Positions 25,069 through 33,320 of a stretch of 44,137 nucleotides of DNA are shown one piece after another (position 1 is the first letter of the stretch; every line of letters starts with the position of its first letter). The DNA comes from Bacteroidota bacterium. Lineage in GTDB: Bacteria > Bacteroidota > Bacteroidia > UKL13-3. The notes below the pieces were generated by a model, which was given only the letters and a program-made list of their open reading frames with translations, was not told the origin of the DNA and did not search any database. The stretch covers positions 1-44,137 of the forward strand of contig CANFHJ010000007.1 in the NCBI GenBank assembly GCA_947446605.1. The letters are read 5' to 3'. The translations under genes and the position numbers were made by a program.

Positions 25069-25983
25069 CTATTCTAAAACAAAAGTAAGGCCTTCTATGG
25101 CCAATTCTGTATCTGGGAATTCGCTACGGGCTTCTTCTAGTAATGGATTTAAATCGTCGTAGCGTGAAGAAAAATGGCCAATAATAAGTTTGTTTACGCG
25201 CGCTTGTTTGGCAACCATTCCCGCTTGTTTGGCAGTGGTATGCATGGTGGTAATGGCGCGATCCAATTTTTCATGCAAGAAAGTAGCTTCGTGGTATAAG
25301 TAATCTGCCTCTTCCACTGCATTTATTACGCGTACATCATAATTGGTGTCCGAACAATACGCATAAGAAATAGGCCGCATGGCAGGAAAAGTAAGTTCTT
25401 CATTGGGTGTAGTTTTGCCATCTGAACTGGTATAATCCTTGCCCATTTTAATATCGTTAAAATGTGTGAAAGGGATATTGAGTTTTTGGCATGCCGCTAC
25501 ATTTAATTTTTTGAGCATGGCGCGTTCCTCAAAAAGATAACCAACTGTTGGAACTCTATGAAATAAAGGAAATGCCTTTACTCTAAAGTATAAGTTTTCC
25601 ATAACAATGCTGGTAGTAGTTGGGTCTATGGAATGGTAATGTAAAGGGAAACTAAATTCTGTTTCGGTGTATTTGAAAAACACGTTTAATATTTCAAATA
25701 ATTCTTTTGGTCCATATACATTTACTGGCTGCTCATGCTTGTTTAAATTCATAGAGAGCAATAATCCTGGTAGCCCAAGAATATGATCGCCATGCACATG
25801 GGTAATGAAGATATGCGTAAGTTTTGATTTCTTAAGTTTGTAGCGCTGCAATTGCATTTGCGTTCCTTCGCCACAATCAATTAACATGTGGTGATCGCAG
25901 ATATGAATATACTGGCCGCTTGGATGCCTGTTGGGCGTTGGCGATGCCGAACTGTTTCCTAAAATGGTTACTTCAAATGCCAT
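25069..25983 (-). CDS. rnz: Ribonuclease Z
   Basis: This is a metallo-beta-lactamase-fold endonuclease that trims tRNA 3' ends. At 304 residues it is the normal short form. Zinc ligands are visible in THVHGDHILGLPG (~61-73), the exosite-type insert lies between ~155 and 210, and later ligands are in YCSDTNYD (~213), HEATF and the C-terminal IIGHFSSRY (~269). The start NSSASPTPNRHPSG matches the family. It is preceded by the STAS gene (11-bp gap), so the two are probably one transcript. Confidence 0.95.
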   Translation of the reverse strand: MAFEVTILGNSSASPTPNRHPSGQYIHICDHHMLIDCGEGTQMQLQRYKLKKSKLTHIFITHVHGDHILGLPGLLLSMNLNKHEQPVNVYGPKELFEILNVFFKYTETEFSFPLHYHSIDPTTTSIVMENLYFRVKAFPLFHRVPTVGYLFEERAMLKKLNVAACQKLNIPFTHFNDIKMGKDYTSSDGKTTPNEELTFPAMRPISYAYCSDTNYDVRVINAVEEADYLYHEATFLHEKLDRAITTMHTTAKQAGMVAKQARVNKLIIGHFSSRYDDLNPLLEEARSEFPDTELAIEGLTFVLE

Positions 25984-25994
25984 GTTTACCTTGC

Positions 25995-26360
25995 TTAAAT
26001 ATCGTCTAAGAATTGTTTTTCCAATTGGTCCATCATTACATATTCGATGGCCTCATTTTCACTTGGCACGGCAATTAATTGGTTTTCTTCAAAGGTGTTT
26101 TGCAAATCAATATGCTTATTAATGCAAATTAATAAACCATTTCTTTCAAGCAAGGTATCGTGCATTTCAAGCAGGCTATTTATTTCTGCAGATTCTATTT
26201 TTTCAATGCCATTTATATCAAAAATAAAATATACAAATTCATTTTGATCCAAGGCTTGATTGGCAACTTGCATAAGTTCTGATAAAGCTGTTAAACTATT
26301 ATCTCCTGCGGGTAAGCGAAACATCGCATAATGTTCGGTTTTTTCAATAGAAACTTTCAT
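25995..26360 (-). CDS. STAS-domain protein without the phospho-serine
   Basis: This 121-residue cytoplasmic protein has the length and strand pattern of an anti-sigma-factor antagonist (SpoIIAA/RsbV-like STAS domain): FIFDINGIEKIESAEINSLL corresponds to the beta3-alpha2 region that carries DSSGL in RsbV. Here the serine that is normally phosphorylated aligns with A58 (S57 just before it is kept), so switching by a kinase is unlikely. It lies 11 bp upstream of rnz and is divergent from the SDR gene. The partner is unknown; no RsbW-like kinase is present. Confidence 0.65.
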   Translation of the reverse strand: MKVSIEKTEHYAMFRLPAGDNSLTALSELMQVANQALDQNEFVYFIFDINGIEKIESAEINSLLEMHDTLLERNGLLICINKHIDLQNTFEENQLIAVPSENEAIEYVMMDQLEKQFLDDI

Positions 26361-26392
26361 CTTTGTTATTCGGGTATTCGAAAATATAAAAA

Positions 26393-27154
26393 ATGAACAA
26401 GAAAATAGCTTTTATTACCGGGGCCAGCTCAGGTATTGGTTCGGCCACAGCCTATTTGTTGGCGCAAAATGGTTATAATTTGATTTTAAGCGGTAGGCGT
26501 GCAGATAGAATTTTATCCTTGCAAGCGCAATTGAAAGCAGAATTTGGCACGGTATCACATGCCGCTATTTTTGATATTCGATACAAAGAAGAAGTGCAAA
26601 TAGCCTTTGAGGCCCTGCCAAAAGATTTTCAAGCCATTGATGTTTTAGTTAACAATGCAGGCTTGGCAAGTGGCTTAAGCACCCTCGATAAAGGCGCATT
26701 AGACGATTGGGAAGCCATGATAGATACCAATGTAAAAGGTTTATTGTATATCTCTCGTTTGGTAATTCCAGGCATGATTGAAAGAAAAACAGGTCATGTA
26801 GTAAACATTAGCAGTATTGCTGGTAAAGAAGTTTATGCCAATGGAAATGTTTACTGTGCTACAAAATTTGCGGTTGATGCTTTAAACAAAGCCATGCGCA
26901 TAGAATTATCGGCATACCCAATTAGGGTTACTGGAATTTATCCGGGAGCCGTAGAAACAGAATTCTCTCTTGTTCGTTTCCATGGCGATGAAGAAAAAGC
27001 AAAAGCAGTTTACCAAGGATTTGATAATTTATTGGCCAGTGATATTGCAGATGCCATTTATTATGCCATTAGCAGACCGGCGCATGTAAATATCAATGAA
27101 ATGATTGTAATGCCAACAGCACAGCCTGTGCCCGGCATTATACATAGAAAGTAA
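26393..27154 (+). CDS. Short-chain dehydrogenase/reductase
   Basis: This is a 253-residue classical SDR that oxidises or reduces an alcohol/ketone with NAD(P). The cofactor motif is TGASSGIGSA (~9-18), followed by the Arg pair SGRRADR, which suggests NADP(H), then the structural NNAG (~88-91), catalytic Ser in NISSIAG (~139-145) and YCATK (~153-157). It resembles YdfG-type enzymes acting on serine or 3-hydroxy acids, but the substrate cannot be read from sequence. The stop codon is one base from the stop of the convergent prfB. Confidence 0.92.
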   Translation: MNKKIAFITGASSGIGSATAYLLAQNGYNLILSGRRADRILSLQAQLKAEFGTVSHAAIFDIRYKEEVQIAFEALPKDFQAIDVLVNNAGLASGLSTLDKGALDDWEAMIDTNVKGLLYISRLVIPGMIERKTGHVVNISSIAGKEVYANGNVYCATKFAVDALNKAMRIELSAYPIRVTGIYPGAVETEFSLVRFHGDEEKAKAVYQGFDNLLASDIADAIYYAISRPAHVNINEMIVMPTAQPVPGIIHRK

Positions 27155-27155
27155 A

Positions 27156-28242
27156 TTAGTTTTTAGAGTTCTCCATGAGGTACGCTTTGATAAAATCATC
27201 TAAGCCTCCATCCATTACTTTTTGCACGTCTGAAGTTTCGGTATCTGTTCTTAAATCCTTAATTAATTTATATGGATGAAAAACATAATTACGAATTTGA
27301 CTGCCCCATTCTATTTTCTTTTTGCCTGCTTCAATTACAGATTTTGCTTCGTTTTGTTTGCGCAATTCTAGTTCGTATAATTGCGAGCGCAACATGGTTA
27401 AAGCCCTTTCTTTATTGGCACTTTGAGAGCGATCTACCTGACAAATAATAACAATTCCTGTAGGTTTATGGGTTAGTTGTACTTTGGTTTCAACCTTGTT
27501 TACATTTTGTCCACCTGCACCCCCAGACCTAGAAGTTTGAAATTCTATATCTGCATCTTTGATATCTATTTCTATGCTATCGTCAACAATTGGATAAACG
27601 TATACAGAGGCAAAAGAAGTATGTCGTCTGGCATTGCTATCAAATGGAGAGATTCGAACCAAACGATGCACGCCATTTTCTCCTTTTAAAAAGCCATAAG
27701 CAAAATCGCCACTTACTTCAATGGAGCATGATTTAATACCTGCACCATCACCTGCTTGTTCATCTACCACCGCGGCTTTGAGGCCGTGTTTATCTGCATA
27801 CATAATATACATACGCATGAGCATTTCTGCCCAATCTTGGCTCTCTGTTCCACCTGCACCAGAATTGATATTGATCATACAATTCATTTGGTCTTCCTCA
27901 TTGCTAAGCATGTTTTTAAATTCAAGCTCTTCAACAATTTTGGCGGCATTCTGGTAGGCAGTTTCTACTTCTTCTTCTGTGCCTTCACCTTCTTGATAAA
28001 ATTCAAATAATACAGATAAATCTTCCAACACAGTTTCCGTGTTGGCGTAGGCATCGGTCCAGATTTTCTTTAACCTGGTACCTTTAATATGTCGTTCTGC
28101 TTCTTTGGGATTGTCCCAGAAATTGGGCTGTAAACTACGCGCCTCTTCTTCCTTGATGTCTAATAATTTATTATCGACGTCAAAGATACCTCCTCAGGGC
28201 ATCTGCCCTCAACTTCAAATCTTTGAGTTGTTCTGTAGTCAT
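27156..28242 (-). CDS. prfB: Peptide chain release factor 2, +1 programmed frameshift
   Basis: RF2 ends translation at UGA and UAA. The gene is read from the ATG at 28242 through 20 codons to CTT, then an in-frame TGA (28182-28180). A +1 shift at CTT TGA C continues as Asp-Val-Asp-Asn-Lys and the second frame runs to the stop at 27156, giving about 361 residues, the normal RF2 length. The catalytic [13 protein letters not shown] and the stop-reading tripeptide SPF ([11 protein letters not shown]) are present. Calling only the downstream frame would start the protein at an internal Met and lose about 70 residues. It lies downstream of typA on the same strand. Confidence 0.95.
28179..28194 (-). 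promoter_or_regulatory. RF2 autoregulatory frameshift site
   Basis: Reading leftwards the bases are AGGAGG (28194-28189), TAT, CTT (28185-28183), TGA (28182-28180), C. This is the canonical RF2 signal: an internal Shine-Dalgarno-like sequence three bases before the slippery CTT and a poor-context UGA C stop. When RF2 is scarce, termination at UGA is slow and ribosomes slip +1, making more RF2. Confidence 0.95.
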
Positions 28243-28261
28243 GGAAAGGTATTATTTAATG

Positions 28262-28300
28262 AAATGAAATTGTTCTGAAAAATACAGAACAATTTCATTT
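28262..28300 (-). terminator. Hairpin between typA and prfB
   Basis: A 16-bp perfect stem (28262-28277 with 28285-28300, core GAAATTGTTCTG/CAGAACAATTTC) with a 7-nt AT loop lies just past the typA stop. On the minus strand the 3' side is T-rich but lacks a clean T run, so it may be a leaky terminator that partly separates typA from prfB. Confidence 0.5.
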
Positions 28301-28314
28301 TTAATTTCAATGTA

Positions 28315-30126
28315 TTACGACGAAGCCAAAGAGTTTTTGTAACGTTTGCGTTCGTTCTCATCCAAATGTACTTTACGCAAACGAAGTGAAAGTGGTGTAA
28401 TTTCTACCAGCTCATCACCTTGAATATATTCCATACATTCTTCTAAAGAGAAATTAATTTTTGGCGCCATACGGGTTTTATCATCTGTTCCAGATGCACG
28501 CATATTGGTTAATTTTTTCTCTTTGGTAATATTAACAACTAAATCGTCTTGACGGTTAGTTTCACCAATAATCTGACCCATGTAAATGTTTTCACCTGCT
28601 TCAACAAAGAAGCTACCACGGTCTTGTAATTTATCAATTGAATAAGCAATTGCTTTACCTTGTTCGCCAGAAATCATTACACCACTACCACGGTTAGGAA
28701 TAGTTCCTTTCCAAGGTTCAAATGCTTTGAAACGGTGCGCCATTATTGCTTCACCAGCTGTTGCGGTAAGCAAGTTATTTCTTAAACCAATGATACCACG
28801 TGAAGGAATTTCAAATTCTAAGTGAATCAAATCGCCTTTAGGTTCCATGATTAACATATCTCCTTTGCGCTGACTTACATATTCAATTACTTTACCTGAA
28901 TATTCTTCTGGTACGTTTACTGTGAGAATTTCAATTGGTTCACATTTCTTGCCATCAATTTCTTTAACAATAACTTGTGGTTGTCCAACTTGCATTTCAT
29001 AACCTTCACGGCGCATGGTTTCAATTAAGATAGATAAATGCAAAATACCTCTACCAAATACCAAGTATGAATCTGCCGCATCTGTTTCTTCAACACGTAG
29101 GGCTAAGTTCTTTTCTAATTCTTTAAACAAACGATCACGTAAGTGACGTGAGGTTACAAATTTTCCTTCTTTACCAAAGAATGGTGAGTTGTTAATACAA
29201 AACAACATATTCATGGTAGGTTCGTCAATCTTAATAGGAATAAGGCCTTCAGGATTTTCGAAATCGGCAATGGTATCACCAATTTCAAAACCATCAATAC
29301 CCATCACCGCACAAATATCTCCACCGTGTGCTTCTTCTACTTTCATTTTACCAAGACCTTCAAAGGTATAAAGTTCTTTGATACGCGATTTTTGGATTGA
29401 TCCATCACGTTTAACAATGCTAACTGGTTGGTTAACTTTAATACTACCACGTAAAATTCTACCAATGGCAATACGACCAGTAAATGAAGAGTAGTCCAAA
29501 GAAGTAATTTGCATTTGCAAGTTACCTTCTGGTACCACAGGTGCTGGAATTTGGGTAATGATATCTTCTAATAATTCTGTGAAATCTGTTGTTGGATTTT
29601 TCCAATCTCTACCCATCCAACCCATTTTAGAACTGCCATACATGGTATGGAAATCTAATTGTTCTTCGGTTGCTTCAAGGTTAAAGAATAAATCAAATAC
29701 CGCGTCATGTACTTCATCTGGACGGCAGTTAGGTTTGTCTACCTTGTTAATTACAACAATTGGTTTTTTACCCAAAGCCAATGCTTTTTGCAAAACAAAA
29801 CGCGTTTGTGGCATTGGACCTTCAAAAGCATCTACCAATAGCAATACGCCATCGGCCATATTTAATACACGCTCAACCTCACCTCCAAAGTCACTGTGAC
29901 CAGGTGTATCGATGATGTTTATTTTAGTTCCTTTGTAATTAACTGAGATATTCTTAGCCAAAATAGTGATACCTCTTTCACGCTCAAGGTCATTGTTGTC
30001 AAGGATTAAGTCGCCTTTTTCTTGGTTTTCACGAAAAATCTGAGTTTGGTGAATGATTTTGTCAACCAAAGTAGTTTTTCCATGGTCAACGTGTGCTATA
30101 ATAGCTATATTTCTGATATTCTGCAT
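28315..30126 (-). CDS. typA: Ribosome-associated GTPase TypA/BipA
   Basis: This is a translational GTPase related to EF-G that helps 50S assembly and growth under stress. The ATG at 30126 (MQNIRNIAIIAHVDHGKTT) gives 603 residues, the normal length; a TTG two codons earlier is not needed. G motifs are G1 AHVDHGKTT, G2 around RERGITI, G3 DTPGHSDF and G4 NKVD. The C-terminal domain has the TypA-specific GRGILHLSILIETMRREGYE and later SGVMISGEQGKA segments. It is monocistronic with its own -7 box, or the head of a typA-prfB transcript. Confidence 0.97.
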   Translation of the reverse strand: MQNIRNIAIIAHVDHGKTTLVDKIIHQTQIFRENQEKGDLILDNNDLERERGITILAKNISVNYKGTKINIIDTPGHSDFGGEVERVLNMADGVLLLVDAFEGPMPQTRFVLQKALALGKKPIVVINKVDKPNCRPDEVHDAVFDLFFNLEATEEQLDFHTMYGSSKMGWMGRDWKNPTTDFTELLEDIITQIPAPVVPEGNLQMQITSLDYSSFTGRIAIGRILRGSIKVNQPVSIVKRDGSIQKSRIKELYTFEGLGKMKVEEAHGGDICAVMGIDGFEIGDTIADFENPEGLIPIKIDEPTMNMLFCINNSPFFGKEGKFVTSRHLRDRLFKELEKNLALRVEETDAADSYLVFGRGILHLSILIETMRREGYEMQVGQPQVIVKEIDGKKCEPIEILTVNVPEEYSGKVIEYVSQRKGDMLIMEPKGDLIHLEFEIPSRGIIGLRNNLLTATAGEAIMAHRFKAFEPWKGTIPNRGSGVMISGEQGKAIAYSIDKLQDRGSFFVEAGENIYMGQIIGETNRQDDLVVNITKEKKLTNMRASGTDDKTRMAPKINFSLEECMEYIQGDELVEITPLSLRLRKVHLDENERKRYKNSLASS

Positions 30127-30146
30127 GTTCAATTTAAAAAGGACTG

Positions 30147-30154
30147 CAAATGTA
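30147..30154 (-). promoter_or_regulatory. -7 promoter box TACATTTG of typA
   Basis: Read on the minus strand this is a perfect TANNTTTG, 20 bp before the typA ATG; T-rich sequence lies about 20 bp further upstream at the -33 position. It is back to back with the box for the 30225 gene. Confidence 0.55.
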
Positions 30155-30209
30155 AGTGAAATTATCCTGCTAAAAAATTTTTGCTTGATTATTTGCCTGC
30201 TAAAAGAAT

Positions 30210-30217
30210 TAACTTTG
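30210..30217 (+). promoter_or_regulatory. -7 promoter box TAACTTTG of the copper cluster
   Basis: This is a perfect TANNTTTG ending 7 bp before the TTG start at 30225, so the leader would be only a few bases. TTTG motifs upstream (30180 and 30192) are not at the ideal 19-bp spacing. Confidence 0.5.
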
Positions 30218-30224
30218 TGTAAAC

Positions 30225-30614
30225 TTGAAAAATAGGCTGCACATATTATTTGTTTTCTTTTACCTGTTAAGTATTGCGGGAATGCCTATTCACAGCCATT
30301 TTTGTGGCCAAAAATTAACAGCATTAAGTTTCTTTTCTACTGCCATTGGTTCGGATGATTGCGCATGTTCCGATGTAGGAAATACAGATTGTTGTTCGGA
30401 TATTGTTGTTAAGCCAAGCGTAAAAGACCAAAGTTTTCAGGCAAAACAGAGTTTTGTGGCAAAGCGTATTTTACTTCCTGGCTTGACTTTTATTGCTTCA
30501 TTTGATTCTTCTTTATTAGGTTTAAATAAGTATGCAAAAAAGATTGATTGGAATTTTGGTTCGCCACCCATTCGGAAATTAGACCCGAGTGCCTTGCAAG
30601 TATTTAGAATTTAG
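30225..30614 (+). CDS. HYC_CC_PP-type exported Cys/His protein
   Basis: This 129-residue protein has a signal peptide and a set of possible metal ligands: HSHFCG right after the signal region (~23-28), CAC (~46-48), CC (~56-57), and a C-terminal SPPIRKLDPSALQVFRI. This order (H-x-CG, CC, PP) is the HYC_CC_PP family, found in Bacteroidota beside copper-related genes. The start is TTG at 30225: an in-frame stop lies five codons upstream and the first ATG would remove the signal peptide. The location is periplasm or outer membrane. A copper-handling role is inferred from the ligands and the next two genes. Confidence 0.75.
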   Translation: MKNRLHILFVFFYLLSIAGMPIHSHFCGQKLTALSFFSTAIGSDDCACSDVGNTDCCSDIVVKPSVKDQSFQAKQSFVAKRILLPGLTFIASFDSSLLGLNKYAKKIDWNFGSPPIRKLDPSALQVFRI

Positions 30615-30699
30615 GATGAATTTGTTAGCTGCCTAGTAGGCTATGTATTAAGTTGGCCATTTTGGTTCGACCCTATTAATTATTTAACAAATTCTAATT

Positions 30700-31059
30700 A
30701 TGAAAAATTCAAAATTTATCATCCTATTTATATTTTCAATGGTTTTTGCTTTTTCTGCTTTCGCGCAAAAAAGCAAAACAGAAAAGGTTTCTTTTAAAGT
30801 TTATGGAAATTGTGGTCAGTGTAAAGACCGTATAGAAGCTGCTTGCGACGTGAAAGGTATAAAAGCGGCAGAGTGGAATGTGGATACAAAAATGATAGAG
30901 GTGATTTATGTTCCCGAAAAAATTAGCCTCGAAAAAGTCCACCAATTGATTGCAGATTGTGGACATGATACAGATCTGAAAAAGGCAAGTGACGCAGTAT
31001 ATCAAAAACTCCCTGATTGTTGCTTATACCGCGAGAAACCAAATACGCACCACGAATAA
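30700..31059 (+). CDS. Periplasmic HMA-domain metal-binding protein
   Basis: This 119-residue protein has a signal peptide (MKNSKFIILFIFSMVFAFSAFAQ) and one heavy-metal-associated ferredoxin-like domain (~26-93). The metal site is GNCGQC (~36-41), the CxxC of copper chaperones. After the domain comes a short tail with CC (~110-111) and a His pair at the very end, possibly extra ligands. Most HMA chaperones are cytoplasmic, so the signal peptide suggests periplasmic copper delivery. The stop overlaps the ATG of the TonB receptor (TAATG), indicating coupled translation. Confidence 0.88.
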   Translation: MKNSKFIILFIFSMVFAFSAFAQKSKTEKVSFKVYGNCGQCKDRIEAACDVKGIKAAEWNVDTKMIEVIYVPEKISLEKVHQLIADCGHDTDLKKASDAVYQKLPDCCLYREKPNTHHE

Positions 31060-33308
31060 TGAAAGCGTTTTTTGTGTTTTGTTTGGGCTTTTTGTTTCTA
31101 TTGGAAACAAGGGCTCAAAAGCCATTGCTATTGCATGGGGTTGTTGTGGAAACAAACCAAAAAGGACTCATTGAACCTATTCAAGGCGCGGTGATTCATT
31201 GGATGGGATCAAATTATAGCACTGCCACAGATAGCAATGGCACTTTTAAAATTGCAATAGATCCGCAATATTCTTATTTAATTGTTCAAGCTTTAGGTTT
31301 TAAAAATGATACCATTTTTGTAAGTGGAAATAATTACCTCAAAGTATTAATGGTAAGCAAAAGAAATTTTGAGGAAGCAATTATTACCTATGAGCGCAAA
31401 TCAAGTGAGGTTTCTTTTATTGATCCTTGGAAAACTACCATTATGAATGAAAAGGAATTGTTTAAAGCCGCCTGTTGCAATTTATCAGAAAGCTTCGAAA
31501 CCAATCCGAGTGTAGATGTGGCTTATAGCGATGCCTTAACGGGTTCGAAACAAATTCAAATGTTAGGATTGGCAGGGCAATATACGCAAATGAGCTTAGA
31601 ACAAATGCCCGGCATACGTGGTATTGCGAGCAATTTTGGCTTAAATTACATTCCTGGAACTTGGGTAAATTCTATTCAAGTAAGCAAAGGAATGGGTTCG
31701 GTGGTAAATGGTTTTGAAAGTGTTTCGGGTCAAATTAATGTGGAGTTGCACAAACCAATTTCTAAAGATAAAATTTATTGGAACGCCTATGCTGGGCAGG
31801 GTGGCAGGTATGAAACAAATTTAGTTTTGGCGCAACAGCCCACTAAAATGTTTTCGCATGCCTTGTTTTTACATACGAGTGCAACGGTAAATAGGATGGA
31901 TCAAAATAGAGATAGCTATTTAGATAATCCTATAGGCAATCAAACAAATTTACTTTACCGTATTTTCCTCGATCCTAAAAATGGTTGGGTATTTCATGCT
32001 TCGATCCAATATGTAAAAGATGAGAAAATGGGGGGCATGGTGGACTTTAAACCAAGTATGCAAGATACCGCCCACAATACCATGTTTGGCACGCAAATAA
32101 ATGCCAAAAGGATAAGCAGTACAATGAAGTTGGGTTATGTGTTTCCAAAAAATAAATACCGCAGCATAGGCTTGCAAGCAAACGGTTCGAACCAAAGTTT
32201 TGATAATTATTTTGGAAACAATTTATACAATGCAAAACAGCAAAGTTTGTATGCGAATTTAATTTACCAAGATATAATTGGAAATACCAAGCATAAAATG
32301 AGGGCTGGATTGAGTCATCAATCTGATATAATTGACGAAAATTTATTTAACAAACAAGCCTATCATTTTATACGCAATGAACAAGTAAGTGGTGCTTTTG
32401 CAGAATATACCTATTCTTATTTGGCATTGTTTACCGCGGTTGCGGGTGCAAGAATAGATTACCATAATTATTTTGGATGGAAATTTGTTCCGCGTTTACA
32501 TCTAAGATATGCACCCTCTGTAAGCACTGTATTTAGAGCCGTTGCGGGTAAAGGTTGGCGTACCGCAAATTTAATTAGTGAAAACATGAGCAGCTTAACT
32601 AGTAATAGAACTTGGGTTTTTACAAATGCATTTTTGCCAAAAACTGTTTATGGATTTGCCCCAGAAGAGGCATGGAATTTTGGCGTAAACCTAACCCATG
32701 AATTTAAAATAAACTTACACAAAGGAAATTTTGGCATCGATTATTACCATACCATTTTTGAAAAACAAATTGTGGTAGATAGAGATGCAAAAACCAATTC
32801 GGTTTATTTTTATAATTTAAATGGGAGCTCCTACAGCAGAAGTTTGCAAGTGCAAATGGATTTTCAACCTATGCGCAGGTTTGATGTACGTTTTGCCTAT
32901 CGTTGGTATGAGGTGAAAACACAATACCAAACAGCCTTATTGGATGTGCCTATGATTGCAACACATAGGTGGTTTTTAAACATGGCTTATGCCACAAAAT
33001 CAAAATGGAGTTTTGATGCAACAGCCAATTGGATTGGCGCAAAACGCTTGCCACAAACTTTGGATAATCCAATTGCCTTGCAGTTGGCTGCTCGATCCAA
33101 TGCCTATGTTTTGGTAAATGCACAAATAACCAAGAGCATTAAAAAGAAATGGGATGTGTATACGGGTTGTGAAAACATTTTAAACTTTCAACAACCACGT
33201 GCCATTTTGGATGGCGCAAATCCATTTGGAAATTACTTTGATGCAAGCATGACTTGGGGACCCGTTTTTGGAAGAATGTTTTATGGTGGATTTAGGTTTA
33301 AAATGTAA
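31059..33308 (+). CDS. TonB-dependent receptor, probably copper-linked
   Basis: This is an outer-membrane receptor of 749 residues. I use the ATG at 31059, which overlaps the previous stop and gives a proper signal peptide (MKAFFVFCLGFLFLLETRAQ). Next come a carboxypeptidase-like Ig domain (~20-105, with DSNGTFKI), a plug (~120-235) with an unusual CC motif in KAACCNLSESFETNP, then a beta-barrel ending in an aromatic strand (FGRMFYGGFRFKM). The plug sequence with ACCNLSESF is typical of receptors found next to HMA proteins. The substrate is inferred to be copper or a copper complex. Confidence 0.9.
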   Translation: MKAFFVFCLGFLFLLETRAQKPLLLHGVVVETNQKGLIEPIQGAVIHWMGSNYSTATDSNGTFKIAIDPQYSYLIVQALGFKNDTIFVSGNNYLKVLMVSKRNFEEAIITYERKSSEVSFIDPWKTTIMNEKELFKAACCNLSESFETNPSVDVAYSDALTGSKQIQMLGLAGQYTQMSLEQMPGIRGIASNFGLNYIPGTWVNSIQVSKGMGSVVNGFESVSGQINVELHKPISKDKIYWNAYAGQGGRYETNLVLAQQPTKMFSHALFLHTSATVNRMDQNRDSYLDNPIGNQTNLLYRIFLDPKNGWVFHASIQYVKDEKMGGMVDFKPSMQDTAHNTMFGTQINAKRISSTMKLGYVFPKNKYRSIGLQANGSNQSFDNYFGNNLYNAKQQSLYANLIYQDIIGNTKHKMRAGLSHQSDIIDENLFNKQAYHFIRNEQVSGAFAEYTYSYLALFTAVAGARIDYHNYFGWKFVPRLHLRYAPSVSTVFRAVAGKGWRTANLISENMSSLTSNRTWVFTNAFLPKTVYGFAPEEAWNFGVNLTHEFKINLHKGNFGIDYYHTIFEKQIVVDRDAKTNSVYFYNLNGSSYSRSLQVQMDFQPMRRFDVRFAYRWYEVKTQYQTALLDVPMIATHRWFLNMAYATKSKWSFDATANWIGAKRLPQTLDNPIALQLAARSNAYVLVNAQITKSIKKKWDVYTGCENILNFQQPRAILDGANPFGNYFDASMTWGPVFGRMFYGGFRFKM

Positions 33309-33320
33309 TAATTTGCAAAC

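Noticed and set aside
28032-28242. Sequence before the main RF2 frame looked like a broken gene or sequencing frameshift.
   Set aside because: The exact RF2 recoding signal (AGGAGG, CTT TGA C) is present, so this is a programmed shift, not damage.
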